Notes under the pieces: model-generated | What the model was told of the DNA's origin: nothing | Database searches by the model: none | What the model saw: the letters and a program-made list of their open reading frames with translations, nothing else | Made by a program: the position numbers and the translations under genes | DNA from: Sphingomonas sp. IC-11 | GTDB lineage: Bacteria; Pseudomonadota; Alphaproteobacteria; Sphingomonadales; Sphingomonadaceae | Direction: 5' to 3' | Length of the DNA stretch: 64,000 bases | Assembly: GCF_021043365.1 (NCBI RefSeq) | Contig: NZ_JAJNDU010000005.1 | Coordinates: 124,001 to 188,000, forward strand | Shown: piece by piece, positions 1 through 9,267 of the stretch | Position numbering within the stretch: the stretch's first letter is position 1 | Layout of the letters: each line of letters opens with the position of its first letter

Positions 1-1560
1 GGCGGTGTAGTCATAGGCGACATAGCGTTCGAAGAAGCGTTCCAGGAACGCCGTCACCAACCGCCCGCTCTCCTCGGCGAAGAAGCGGTTCTTCTCCACC
101 CGCACATAGGCGCGGTCCTTCAGCGTCTTGATGATCGAGGCATAGGTGGAGGGACGGCCGATCCCGAGTTCCTCCATCCGCTTGACCAGCGAGGCCTCCG
201 AGAAGCGTGGCGGCGGCTGGGTGAAATGCTGCTCGGCCTCGACCGACTGTTTTGCCGGAGCGTCGCCTTCCCGAAGCTTGGGCAAACGCCGCGCATCCTC
301 GTCGGCGGTGTCGTCCTGACCTTCCTCGTAGAGCGCAAGATAGCCGGGGAAGAGCACCACCTGTCCAGTCGCGCGCAGCAGGTTGCGGCCCGTGCCGTCC
401 GCCAGATCAACGGTCGTTCGCTCCATGCGGGCGGAGGCCATCTGGCTCGCCAACGCGCGCTTCCAGACCAGTTCGTACAGCCTGGCGTGATCGCCGGACC
501 CCACACGATCGCGCGAGAAGTCGGTCGGCCGGATGGCCTCGTGCGCCTCCTGGGCGTTCTTGGCCTTGGTTTGATATTGCCGCGGCTTGTCGGGCACGTA
601 GCTCGCGTCATACCGATTAGCGATCGCGCCCCGCGCTGCATCGATGGCGCTGCCGTCCATCTGCACGCCGTCGGTACGCATATAGGTGATCGCGCCGTCT
701 TCGTAGAGCTGCTGGGCAATCCGCATCGTGTGATCGGCCGAGAAACCAAGCTTGCGTGCCGCTTCCTGCTGCAGCGTGGAGGTAGTGAAGGGCGGCGGGG
801 GATTGCGCGTGGCGGGCTTGGTCTCCACCCGTTCAACCGAGAAAAGCCCGGCTTCGACCGCCGCCTTGGCCTTGAGCGCATCGCCCTCGTTTCCAATCGA
901 CAACCGGTCGAGCTTCTTGCCCTCCCATTGCACCAGCCGGGCGGTGAAGGACGTGCCGTCCTGTTCCAGACCAGCCGTGACGGACCAATATTCCTGCGCG
1001 CGGAACGCTTCGATCTCGCGCTCTCGGTCAACAATCAGCCGAAGCGCCACGGATTGCACGCGGCCAGCCGACTTCGCGCCCGGCAGCTTGCGCCATAGCA
1101 CCGGCGAGAGCGTGAAGCCGACGAGATAATCGAGCGCGCGGCGCGCGCGATAAGCGTCGATCAGATCGGTATCGAGCTCGCGGGGGTTGGCCATCGCCTG
1201 GGTCACCGCCGGCTTCGTGATGGCATTGAACGTTACGCGATCAACCTTCTTCGGCAACGCCTTGCGCTTCGCCAACACTTCCTGGACGTGCCAGCTGATC
1301 GCTTCGCCTTCCCGATCAGGGTCGGTTGCCAGAATCAGGCGGTCAGCCCCCTTTGCCGCGTCGGCGATCGCCTTCAGTTGCTTGGCCTTGTCGGCGTAAT
1401 TTTCCCATTCCATCGTAAAGCCGGCATCGGGATCCACCGACCCGTCCTTGGCCGGCAGATCGCGAACGTGGCCGTAGCTTGCAAGGACGCGAAAATCCGA
1501 GCCCAGGTACTTTTCGATGGTCTTCGCCTTGGCGGGCGATTCGACGATGACGAGTTGCAT
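1..1560 (-). CDS. topA: DNA topoisomerase I (partial, C-terminal part beyond window)
   Basis: Type IA topoisomerase that relaxes negatively supercoiled DNA by cutting one strand through a tyrosine linkage. The window holds the first 520 codons, starting at the ATG at 1560. The N-terminal Toprim domain shows ESPAKAKTI (about residues 7-15) and the acidic metal motif DPDREGE (80-86). The catalytic tyrosine lies in ITYMRTDG, near residue 293. The family is usually about 800-900 residues, so the C-terminal zinc or basic domains lie to the left of the window. No frameshift is visible. The upstream gap holds no dprA-like gene. Confidence 0.97.
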   Translation of the reverse strand, partial: MQLVIVESPAKAKTIEKYLGSDFRVLASYGHVRDLPAKDGSVDPDAGFTMEWENYADKAKQLKAIADAAKGADRLILATDPDREGEAISWHVQEVLAKRKALPKKVDRVTFNAITKPAVTQAMANPRELDTDLIDAYRARRALDYLVGFTLSPVLWRKLPGAKSAGRVQSVALRLIVDREREIEAFRAQEYWSVTAGLEQDGTSFTARLVQWEGKKLDRLSIGNEGDALKAKAAVEAGLFSVERVETKPATRNPPPPFTTSTLQQEAARKLGFSADHTMRIAQQLYEDGAITYMRTDGVQMDGSAIDAARGAIANRYDASYVPDKPRQYQTKAKNAQEAHEAIRPTDFSRDRVGSGDHARLYELVWKRALASQMASARMERTTVDLADGTGRNLLRATGQVVLFPGYLALYEEGQDDTADEDARRLPKLREGDAPAKQSVEAEQHFTQPPPRFSEASLVKRMEELGIGRPSTYASIIKTLKDRAYVRVEKNRFFAEESGRLVTAFLERFFERYVAYDYTA

Positions 1561-1871
1561 TGGCGCCTAACTAGGAAGTCTCACACGTACGCGCGAGGGT
1601 GGGGATCATCGCGAGGCGCCGTCAAGCCACGGCGCATCGTCGATAGAGCGAACAGTGTCGTTCAGTGGTGGCGTAAGGACAAGAGCGTCGTGCGCGTCCA
1701 GCGAAGCCGATACGGCTGTATCGATTGTCGCACCCGCAGCGGGCGTTCACCTGTGATCGCAGCCGCGCTATCTCGCGGCGACTGCTTTCCCGCTCGCGAG
1801 CGTTCGGGAGCAGATTGAGCTGTGATCCCGTCGTATGTCTTAGCCGCTGCGCTCCTCCGGGCGGAACGACG
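1561..1871. other. Intergenic stretch, no gene recognised
   Basis: About 310 bases between the topA start and the end of the small membrane protein gene. The short open frames here have low-complexity Arg/Ser/Cys-rich translations typical of out-of-frame GC-rich DNA. It presumably contains the topA promoter, but I see no clear -35/-10 pair. Confidence 0.5.
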
Positions 1872-2258
1872 CTAAACCGTCGCCAGCGTCGATGCTGGCG
1901 ACGTTGCACGCCATGCGAGCAGGAATCCCAAACCAAGGATCAGATCGATACATCCGAACAGCAGAACCGGCGGGGGCACCTTGCCGGCCAGAAACAGGGC
2001 CACCGCGGGAACACCGAAGGCCAGCTTTTCCGCCACGGAGGGCAGCATCAGGGTGCGATAACGGGACGGATCCGCACCGATGACCCAGAAGACGAGCTGA
2101 AACGCCGCCGCCGTGCCGATGAATCCGTAACCGACCAACTCTGCGCCGGTCGGTTGCGGAAGCAGATACTGCGGCAGCAGCACGATGAGGCCGAACACGG
2201 CCGCGCCACGGAACCACCACGACACCCAGCGCGGCGCGGCCATGCCGGTGGCCCTCAT
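1872..2258 (-). CDS. Small four-helix membrane protein, unknown function
   Basis: A 128-residue hydrophobic protein with about four predicted membrane segments (roughly residues 17-34, 44-61, 77-92 and 97-116). I do not recognise the family. Its ATG overlaps the stop codon of the upstream P450 gene in an ATGA arrangement, so it is probably translated from the same mRNA as the GST and P450 genes. A membrane partner for detoxification or transport of the P450 substrate is a guess only. Confidence 0.8.
   Translation of the reverse strand: MRATGMAAPRWVSWWFRGAAVFGLIVLLPQYLLPQPTGAELVGYGFIGTAAAFQLVFWVIGADPSRYRTLMLPSVAEKLAFGVPAVALFLAGKVPPPVLLFGCIDLILGLGFLLAWRATSPASTLATV
1878..1903 (-). terminator. 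Hairpin at the 3' end of the GST-P450 operon
   Basis: A perfect 10-bp inverted repeat with a 6-base loop spans the last codons of the small membrane protein gene. In the minus direction it is followed by GGTTTAG, so the U-tract is weak. It could be a terminator or an mRNA-stabilising hairpin for the operon. Confidence 0.4.
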
Positions 2259-3610
2259 GCTGCCTTGACCGCCCGTTCCGGCGTGAACTCCACCTCGAGC
2301 CGGCGGACGGCATGCACGAAATTGTTCGGGGCAATGTCCATGTCGCCCGTCCAGCGAATGTCCGGGAAGCGCGCGAAGATCTGACGATAGGCTTCCTCAA
2401 GCTGCAACTGCGCTGTCATGCGACCGATGCAAATATGCGGACCATGGCCAAAGGCGATGTTTCGTTCCGCATTGGCCCGAGCGATGTCGAACCGGTCGGG
2501 ATCGGCGAACATGCGGGGATCGCGGTTGGCGGCTCCATAATACATGATTACCTTCTCGCCTTCGGCAATGCGCTGCCCCTCCAGCTCGGTATCGACCGTA
2601 GCGGTGCGACGCATGTAGATGACGGGAGAAACCATGCGTGTGATTTCGTGCACGGCGTTGGTGAGCAAGCTGCCGTCGGCTTGCAGCTTCTGCTTCTCGC
2701 CGGGGTTCTCGGTGAAAAGCTTCATTGCGCCCGAGATCGAATTGCGGGTGGTGTCGTTCCCCGCGAACACGATCAGCAGCCATGCCCCGTCCAGATAGGG
2801 ATCGGGCAGTGGATCGCCCTCCACCACGGCATTGGCAATGGCGCTCATCAGATCCGCCTGCGGTTCAGCGCGGCGCTTCGCCAGCATGTACCGGCCATAT
2901 TCGAACATCTCTCCGACGTTCTTGTTGAACAGCTCGATAAAGGCCGAAATCTGCGGATTAAGTTGACCGCCGCCGGCCATCTGTTCGGCCTGCTCGGTGG
3001 CGATTTGCTGGGCCATTTCAAGGAAGTGGATCCAGCCGATGAACTTCTCGCGATCGGCCTCCGGCACACCCAGCATTTCACACAGCGTGAAGATCGGCAG
3101 CCGCTGCGAAAACTTTTCAACAAGGTCGCATTTGCCGAGCGGCGCCATGGTGTCGAGCAGCCGCGTCACCTCCGCTGACACACGATCGCGCAGCCCCTTG
3201 ATATAGGTGGCGGTGAAATAGGGCATGTGTTCGCGCCTGAGCTCACGATGCGGGCGAGCGTCGAGGTTGATCATCGAATTGGTGGAGGCCGAGAACAGGA
3301 TCGGATGCCGCGTTTCCTGCGGCCCAAGCGCCATCAGGATGCCGCCCTTTTCGCTGCTGAAGGTCTGCGGGTCACCGTTAACGCGCTTTACGCCTTCGAA
3401 GCTGGTCACGGCCCAAAAGCCGACGCCATCGCGAGGCATCGGGTGCCACATCACCGGCGCTTCGGAACGCATCCGCGCGTAATCGGCCCACGGCTGCCCG
3501 GAAGTGAAGCGACGAATGTCGGTCAGGTCCACGCCCGCAAGGGTGGGATACGCCTGTTCGAACGTCGGCCCCGGACGGCCTTCAATGATGTGATCGCTGA
3601 CGAGATGCAT
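2255..3610 (-). CDS. Cytochrome P450
   Basis: A soluble bacterial P450 of 451 residues, the usual size for the class that takes electrons from a ferredoxin. It shows the I-helix oxygen-activation motif AGNDTT (283-288), the K-helix ExxR (E322-R325), and the heme-binding loop FGHGPHICIG with the thiolate ligand Cys394. The start at 3610 is preceded by GGAG at good spacing; an upstream in-frame ATG would run into the GST gene and lacks an RBS. It resembles the CYP125/CYP142/CYP108-like group acting on steroids, terpenes or fatty acyl substrates, but the substrate cannot be read from sequence. No ferredoxin or reductase gene is adjacent. It lies between a GST gene and a small membrane protein gene, all on one strand. 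Confidence 0.95.
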   Translation of the reverse strand: MHLVSDHIIEGRPGPTFEQAYPTLAGVDLTDIRRFTSGQPWADYARMRSEAPVMWHPMPRDGVGFWAVTSFEGVKRVNGDPQTFSSEKGGILMALGPQETRHPILFSASTNSMINLDARPHRELRREHMPYFTATYIKGLRDRVSAEVTRLLDTMAPLGKCDLVEKFSQRLPIFTLCEMLGVPEADREKFIGWIHFLEMAQQIATEQAEQMAGGGQLNPQISAFIELFNKNVGEMFEYGRYMLAKRRAEPQADLMSAIANAVVEGDPLPDPYLDGAWLLIVFAGNDTTRNSISGAMKLFTENPGEKQKLQADGSLLTNAVHEITRMVSPVIYMRRTATVDTELEGQRIAEGEKVIMYYGAANRDPRMFADPDRFDIARANAERNIAFGHGPHICIGRMTAQLQLEEAYRQIFARFPDIRWTGDMDIAPNNFVHAVRRLEVEFTPERAVKAA

Positions 3611-3624
3611 GTGCTGCTCCGATT

Positions 3625-4419
3625 TCAGGCAAGATCTGGCGTGAAGCGGATGTTGCCGCGCGCCATGCCCTGCGAGACGACTTCCAATCCGCCGGACTTC
3701 ACCATCCATTCCAGGCGGTGATCGCGGTATTCCCGCTTGAAAAGCCCTTGTTCCAAAAGCTTGGCGACGTCGCCCATCCCGCCGGAAGAGGCAGTCGTGG
3801 CAGCTTCGGCAACGGTTTCGCGCACCGAAGGGCGTTCATTCGCACGTGCCAGCCACGCAGCGAGGCGGGAACCGGGCTCAGGTGCGATGCCATGGCCCAC
3901 AGATCCATTCACATAGGGCACCACCGACAGGTCCCCCCAGCCGAACGTATCGCCGTTAAACCACTCCCGGTCGCCGAGTTCGCGTTCCAGCCAGCCGAAA
4001 TATCCCCGCACTTGCTGGCTCGCACGAGTGGTCAACGTGTCGGCCAGCGGGCCTTCGGCGCGGCGGAACCAGCGCAATTCAGACAGGCCCCAGTTCACCG
4101 CCTCGAGATGGGTGTCCACCACTTCCTCGATCATCCGCACGCGGGCGCGATCAGCAGGGGCGGTGGGCAGCAGCGCCGGCTGCGGCCACGCATCCTCGAT
4201 ATATTCGAGGATGATGGTGGAATCGAAGATGCCGACGCCGTCGTGGATCAGCGCGGGGACTTCAGCGCGGGGGTTGGCGGCCACGAAATCGCCGGCCGCG
4301 CCGCCGACACCGATCCCGCCGGGCACGGCCGTGTCGAACCCGACGCCCTTTTCACGCAGCGCGATCTTCACCTTCTGCGCATAAGGCGACAGCGGGTGAT
4401 CCCATAACGTGACGGCCAT
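3625..4419 (-). CDS. Glutathione S-transferase family protein
   Basis: A 264-residue GST. The N-terminal thioredoxin-like domain (about 1-80) starts VTLWDHPLSPYAQKVKIAL, with Ser11 in the usual catalytic position, and carries the glutathione-site signature PRAEVPALIHDG followed by FDSTIILEYIE. An all-helical C-terminal domain follows. The ATG is preceded by GGAGAGG at about 8 bases. It heads a three-gene set: 14 bases separate its stop from the P450 start. A GST-P450 pairing suggests that an oxidised, electrophilic product of the P450 is conjugated or isomerised, which is inference. Confidence 0.93.
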   Translation of the reverse strand: MAVTLWDHPLSPYAQKVKIALREKGVGFDTAVPGGIGVGGAAGDFVAANPRAEVPALIHDGVGIFDSTIILEYIEDAWPQPALLPTAPADRARVRMIEEVVDTHLEAVNWGLSELRWFRRAEGPLADTLTTRASQQVRGYFGWLERELGDREWFNGDTFGWGDLSVVPYVNGSVGHGIAPEPGSRLAAWLARANERPSVRETVAEAATTASSGGMGDVAKLLEQGLFKREYRDHRLEWMVKSGGLEVVSQGMARGNIRFTPDLA

Positions 4420-4908
4420 GCGGCTGCCCTCTCCATAACTTTTGTTCTGGGTGTGACGCTATGCGTAGGCGCGGGCAAATTCCAGTGCGAATTGGTGGTG
4501 TGTCGGCCTTCCAATCTGCAAGCTCGGCCCATCGTGGGACTGACATGGCGAAAGTCGGCCTGATACCCGCCGCCGCGTCCGCATTAACCGTCGCTAAGCG
4601 GATGGCGCCCCGTCCAGGTAAGGACGGGCTGGGAAGTTGCGGAACTGGGCTGTTGGCCGAGCCGGGCTGCGTGGGGACGGATCGCTACCGAGGCGGCAAA
4701 GCACGTCGAGGCGGATGGACTCCAAACGCTCGAGCTACCGTCGCTTTTGTCAGGCTATTCGCGGGCAATCCGCGCTCGGGGCAGTGCTGCGCGAGCCGCG
4801 GTTTGTTGAGAAGGCCCAGCCGATGCGGCCATGCCTCATGCTTGGGCGGGCGTGCCCCGCGGTCGAGATGCGGCTGAAGCGGCCAGCAGGGAGATTTATG
4901 CGGCGAGG
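4420..4908. other. Intergenic stretch, no gene recognised
   Basis: About 490 bases between the GST start and the end of ccmH. Open frames exist on the plus strand, but the translations are Arg/Gly/Pro-rich and resemble no protein, and none has a convincing RBS. The GST-P450 operon promoter should lie near 4430-4500. This is the longest apparently empty region in the window. Confidence 0.5.
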
Positions 4909-5406
4909 CTATGAGCGGGGCGGCCGGCGGCGGCGGAAGCTGGCGCTGGCGATCCAGATGCCAAGCCCCAGGAGCGCCAGCGGGGTGAGCCAGAGCGGGA
5001 TGGTGACGGCGCTCATCGGTGGATCATAAGTGACGTAATCGCCGTAGCGCGCGATCAGCCAGTCGCGAACCTCGTCCGCACTTTCGCCAGCGGCGATCCG
5101 CTGCCGCACCAAGCTGCGCATGTCGCCGGCCATGTCGGCATCGCTGTCGACGATCGCCTGCCCCTGACACACCAGACAGCGCAGCGTCGCCATCAATGCG
5201 GTCGCCTCCGCCTCCTTGGCGGGATCGGGGAGTTGGACATTGGCATAGGGCGCGGGCGCACGGCTCTGCGCAACAGCCGGTGTGGCCAGGGCCAGCACGA
5301 GCACGGCTGCGGCGAATGCTCCGACGATCCGCCGCAGGAGCAGCGCGGCGCGGCCACGGGAACGGAGAAGGATGCCGCGCGCCGTCTTCACCGCGCGTTC
5401 CGCCAT
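4909..5406 (-). CDS. ccmH: Cytochrome c-type biogenesis protein CcmH
   Basis: Periplasm-facing thiol oxidoreductase of System I cytochrome c maturation; it helps reduce the apocytochrome CxxCH cysteines before heme attachment. The 165-residue protein has an N-terminal signal or anchor (about 22-47), the diagnostic LRCLVCQGQ motif with Cys77 and Cys80, a helical domain, and a C-terminal membrane segment (about 135-155) followed by an arginine-rich tail. The start overlaps the end of ccmG by 19 bases. No ccmI (TPR) gene follows. Confidence 0.95.
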   Translation of the reverse strand: MAERAVKTARGILLRSRGRAALLLRRIVGAFAAAVLVLALATPAVAQSRAPAPYANVQLPDPAKEAEATALMATLRCLVCQGQAIVDSDADMAGDMRSLVRQRIAAGESADEVRDWLIARYGDYVTYDPPMSAVTIPLWLTPLALLGLGIWIASASFRRRRPPRS

Positions 5407-5915
5407 GCTTCTGCCAGCGCCGCGACATCCTCGTCACGAATATCGCCGACATGTTGCTTCACGATGATCCCGCGGCCATCGATCACGAAGGTCTCAGGCA
5501 CGCCGGATGAGCCTAGCGAGAGCTGAACGCGGCTGTCGCGATCGTCACCGATGCGCGCGTACGGATCGCCATAGCGCTTCAGAAATTGAGCGATCGCCGG
5601 CTCGCTGTCGCGGATTGCAACCGCGTCGATCGGGATGCCCATCGCCTTCAGCTTCATCAGCTGCGGCGCCTCTGCGATACAGGGGACGCACCAGCTGGCG
5701 AATATGTTGAGCAGGCGGGGCTGGCCGACCTTCAGATCGGCCGCGGAAAGGCCTGGTCGGCCAGACAGGATCGGCGGCAGTGTGAAGTCCGGAACGGCTT
5801 TCCCGACCATCGCGGAATATACCGTCCGATCGCTCGGCTTTCGCAACTCGCGCACGGCAAACACCACCACCAGCGCGAACAGGACGAGGGGAAGCCAAAG
5901 CAGCCAGCGCCTCAT
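5388..5915 (-). CDS. ccmG: Thiol:disulfide interchange protein CcmG/DsbE
   Basis: Membrane-tethered thioredoxin-fold reductase acting with CcmH in cytochrome c maturation. The 175-residue protein has one N-terminal membrane anchor (about 5-22), then a redoxin domain with the active site SWCVPC (Cys76, Cys79) and the cis-proline loop GVPETFVID. The ATG at 5915 was chosen because it overlaps the ccmF stop in ATGA form; longer frames would run into ccmF. It lies between ccmF and ccmH in one operon. Confidence 0.96.
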   Translation of the reverse strand: MRRWLLWLPLVLFALVVVFAVRELRKPSDRTVYSAMVGKAVPDFTLPPILSGRPGLSAADLKVGQPRLLNIFASWCVPCIAEAPQLMKLKAMGIPIDAVAIRDSEPAIAQFLKRYGDPYARIGDDRDSRVQLSLGSSGVPETFVIDGRGIIVKQHVGDIRDEDVAALAEAWRNAR

Positions 5916-7870
5916 GCGCCCCACGCCTCCCGATAAGCCGCTGCTTCCGCCGCATCGTGCGCCCGGCGCTTCTGCCGACGATCCCGCAACCAGTGGCCGA
6001 GGATCGAAAGCGCGCCGCCCACGGCGATCAGCAGCCCGCCAAACCAGATGAGGGTCACCCAAGGCTTCCACCACAAGCGGATCTGCCAGCGGCCTTGGCC
6101 ATCAGGCTGGCCCAGCACGGTATAAAGCTGTCCATCCAGTGCGGTGAGGATGGCGCTTTCACTGGTCGTGGTCGGCGGGTTGGAAAAGAACCGCGACTGC
6201 GGCGTCAGCAGCGCGCTCGCTGCCTCGCCGCGCTGCACCTCGAGGCGGGCCTCAAGAGCCGACCAATTATCCCCGATGACCGGACGGATGCCGCGGAGCG
6301 TGACGCGGTACGGGCCAACGCTGGCTGCCTCGCCAATGCCCTTCGCTACCAGCGTTTCCTTGGTGAAGGCGGTCGAGGCAGCCATGCCGGCAAGGCTGAT
6401 GGCGATGCCCAGATGCGCAAGCACCATGCCGTAAACAAACATCGGCGTGCGCAGGAGATTGCGCCCGAACAGCGGCACGATGCTGGCGACGGCCAAGCCC
6501 GCAGCGAGCGCCAGCCCGAACATCGGCAGCAGCCCGAACCAGCCGGCGAGCACGACGAGGGAAACGGCGCTGACACCGGTGACCGCGATCGGCCAGGTCA
6601 TCCGCTTCACCAGCGCCGCGGCACTATCGCGTCGCCAGCGGAGCAAGGGCCCGGCGGCCATGATGACGACGAGAACCAGCGCGATCGGGCCCGCGGCCTT
6701 TTCGAAAAAGGGCGGTCCAACCGACAATTGCGTACCCATAGCGGCGGCGACGATCGGGTAGAAGGTCCCGATCAGGACGATGCCCAGGATCACGGAGAGC
6801 AGCAGATTGTTGGCGACCAGGCTGCCCTCGCGGCTGACCAGTTCGAACGTATTTCCTGCCCGCACCAGGCCGATCCGCGTAGCGAAGAGCGTCAGCGCGC
6901 CGCCGATGTAAATGGCCAGCAGGATCAGGATGAAGGTGCCCCGCTCCGGATCGACGGCGAAGGCGTGAACGCTCGTCAGGATGCCCGAGCGAACCAGGAA
7001 AGTCCCCAGCATCGACATGGAGAATGCGACCACCGCCAGCATCACCGTCCAGGCCCGCAGGCCGTCGCGGGTCGCGAGCACGCTGACTGAGTGGAGCAGG
7101 GCGGTTGCCGCGAGCCACGGCATGAGCGACGCATTCTCGACCGGATCCCAGAACCACCAGCCGCCCCAGCCAAGCTCATAATAGGCCCAGTAGCTGCCGG
7201 CGGTGATGCCGATCGTCAGGAACACCCAAGCGGCGAGCACCCAAGGGCGCATGGCACGCGCGAAGGCTGGCCCGACGTCACGTGTGAGAAGCGCGCCGAC
7301 CGCGAAGGAGAAGGCAACCGACAGGCCGACATAGCCGGCGTAGAGGGTCGGCGGGTGGAAGGCGAGGCCGGGATCCTGAAGGAGCGGATTGAGCCCCTGA
7401 CCGTCCAGCGGCGGGTTCGCGAGCCGCGCAAAGGGGTTCGAGGCGAAGAGCAGGAAAGCGTAGAAACCAAGCGCAATGGCGGCCTGCGCCCCGAGGGTGG
7501 CGGTAAGGGTGCGTTCGGCGACGCGACGTTCCAGCCAGGCGACGGCGGCGCCAGCGACACCAAGGATCGTCACCCACAGCAGCATGGATCCTTCGTGATT
7601 GCCCCATGCGCCAGCGAATTTGTAAAGCCAGGGCTTTGCAGAATGGCTGTTCGCGACGACCAACGCGACCGACATGTCCGACAGCAGAAACACTCGGATC
7701 AACATGGCCATCGCCAGCACGGCCAGCAGGCCCTGCACGATGGCGACCGGCCGGACGGCGGCGCTCAACAGGTCGTCGCGACGCCGCACCGCGAGTGCCG
7801 CCAGCGCCAGCTGCATCGCGGCCAGCGCCGCGGCCAGCCAGAGCGCGACGAGGCCTGCTTCGGCGGTCAT
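5912..7870 (-). CDS. ccmF: Heme lyase subunit CcmF
   Basis: Multi-pass inner-membrane heme lyase subunit that transfers heme from holo-CcmE to apocytochrome c. The 652-residue length is normal. Seen directly: many hydrophobic segments, the conserved WGNHEGSMLLW stretch (about 89-99), and the tryptophan-rich WWD domain around WGGWWFWDPVENAS (about 235-248). It overlaps ccmG by 4 bases. The heme chaperone gene ccmE, usually immediately upstream, is not here; amidohydrolase genes are found instead. Confidence 0.97.
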   Translation of the reverse strand: MTAEAGLVALWLAAALAAMQLALAALAVRRRDDLLSAAVRPVAIVQGLLAVLAMAMLIRVFLLSDMSVALVVANSHSAKPWLYKFAGAWGNHEGSMLLWVTILGVAGAAVAWLERRVAERTLTATLGAQAAIALGFYAFLLFASNPFARLANPPLDGQGLNPLLQDPGLAFHPPTLYAGYVGLSVAFSFAVGALLTRDVGPAFARAMRPWVLAAWVFLTIGITAGSYWAYYELGWGGWWFWDPVENASLMPWLAATALLHSVSVLATRDGLRAWTVMLAVVAFSMSMLGTFLVRSGILTSVHAFAVDPERGTFILILLAIYIGGALTLFATRIGLVRAGNTFELVSREGSLVANNLLLSVILGIVLIGTFYPIVAAAMGTQLSVGPPFFEKAAGPIALVLVVIMAAGPLLRWRRDSAAALVKRMTWPIAVTGVSAVSLVVLAGWFGLLPMFGLALAAGLAVASIVPLFGRNLLRTPMFVYGMVLAHLGIAISLAGMAASTAFTKETLVAKGIGEAASVGPYRVTLRGIRPVIGDNWSALEARLEVQRGEAASALLTPQSRFFSNPPTTTSESAILTALDGQLYTVLGQPDGQGRWQIRLWWKPWVTLIWFGGLLIAVGGALSILGHWLRDRRQKRRAHDAAEAAAYREAWGA

Positions 7871-7974
7871 GCGTGTGCTCCGCAGGGCCGCAGGCCATGG
7901 CCCGCTACGCTGGCCGCGCCAAGGGCGGCGTGCCGGTTGCCAGCCGGCATGGCCAGTTCCTCAGTCACGGATAC

Positions 7975-9267
7975 TCAGCGCTCATAAGCCTTCGGCAGCG
8001 CCCCCTCAGTCGGGACCAGATAACGATCGCGCAGTTGCGACTGACGCGAGCGCATTGGCTGGGCGACGCCATCAACCCACACCGCGGTGGGCGACGAGGA
8101 GATTTCGAGCGGATCGCCATCCCAGAGCACGACATCGGCACGGCGGCCGGCGCGCAGCGAGCCGAGCTCACCGTCCATGCCGAGCGCGGCGGCCGGGCCG
8201 GACGTGATCGCGGCCAGCGCCTCGCCCCAGTTGAGGCCGGTGTGGCCGGGTACGCGAGTGATCGCGACGAGGTTGCCGGCGTACTGACGCAGATTATGCT
8301 CGCCGCCGTTGTTGCCGGTCGAGGCAAGCGCAACCTGGACGCCCGCGGCGCGCATGCGGCCGACGTTCGATTCGGTTGCGCCGAGCGACTCGAATTGCGC
8401 CGGCAGATCCGCGAGCGCGGCGGCGATCACCGGGACGCGAGCGGCAGCTATCTCGCGTGCCACCATCCAGCCTTCGCTCACGCCGGTCAGTACCAGCTTC
8501 AGCTTGGGATAGTCACGCGGCAGCGCGAGCACCGTCAAGATATCGCTTGCGCGCTCCACATGGACGACGAGCGGGGTCTCGCCGTCGAGCACGCGCAGTA
8601 GCGCTTCGGCATCACCGCGCTTCACCAACGAGTCCTTTTCCCGACCGCCGAAAGCGGAAGGGTTGCGGCGGAAGTCCTGCGCCTGCGCCAGGGCATCGCG
8701 CAGCATGGCATAAGCCGCCGGGCGGCTGCCACCGGCGAGACGCCCGCCGGTCTCCCCCAGCTCAACGAACTGGAAGGCGCGCGCGCGGGTAACCGGCTGT
8801 GGATCGTTGCCGAGATCGATGACGGCGCCCTGGCCGGCGAAGATCGATCCGGCAGCCTCCGGTGCGACAAACGCGCGGGTGACGCCGCCGAGACGCTCAT
8901 TGGCGACCTTCACCTCCGCCGGATTGATGGCGACGGATACGTCAATCGCGGCGTTGAAAGGCGCGGAGCGCGCGCCGGCGTCATTGCTCTCGGACACGCC
9001 GCCAGCGTCGGCGATCCCCAGATCGCTGAAGCCCGCGACGAAGCCGGGTGCTACCCACTTGCCGCTGCCGTCGATCACTTCGGCGCCAGCAGGGACGGCA
9101 ACGCTCTTGCCCGCGGAGACGATGCGGCCGTTCTGGAAGACGACCGTGCCGTTCTCAATGGGAGCGGAGCCGTCGCCGATGGCGATCGTCGCATTGGTGA
9201 TGGCAACCGTCTGGGCCGCAACCGGGCTCGCCAGCATCGTGGCGAGGAGGAGAAAAGCGCGCTTCAC
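7975..9267 (-). CDS. Amidohydrolase-family protein, probable non-catalytic partner
   Basis: A 430-residue exported protein with a cleavable signal peptide (residues 1-19, ending PVAAQ) and an amidohydrolase (imidazolonepropionase-like) fold. The usual first metal motif HxH is replaced: where the upstream neighbour has DIHSHLG, this protein has AGFSDLG (Phe80, Asp82). The histidines and aspartate expected later are also not evident. It starts with GTG, which overlaps the stop codon of the upstream amidohydrolase (9264-9267). I infer a pseudo-enzyme subunit paired with that neighbour. Confidence 0.85.
   Translation of the reverse strand: MKRAFLLLATMLASPVAAQTVAITNATIAIGDGSAPIENGTVVFQNGRIVSAGKSVAVPAGAEVIDGSGKWVAPGFVAGFSDLGIADAGGVSESNDAGARSAPFNAAIDVSVAINPAEVKVANERLGGVTRAFVAPEAAGSIFAGQGAVIDLGNDPQPVTRARAFQFVELGETGGRLAGGSRPAAYAMLRDALAQAQDFRRNPSAFGGREKDSLVKRGDAEALLRVLDGETPLVVHVERASDILTVLALPRDYPKLKLVLTGVSEGWMVAREIAAARVPVIAAALADLPAQFESLGATESNVGRMRAAGVQVALASTGNNGGEHNLRQYAGNLVAITRVPGHTGLNWGEALAAITSGPAAALGMDGELGSLRAGRRADVVLWDGDPLEISSSPTAVWVDGVAQPMRSRQSQLRDRYLVPTEGALPKAYER

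Noticed and set aside
4461-4877. Plus-strand open frame in the large gap before ccmH
   Set aside because: Arg/Gly/Pro-rich translation, no RBS, no hydrophobic or domain pattern; treated as non-coding.
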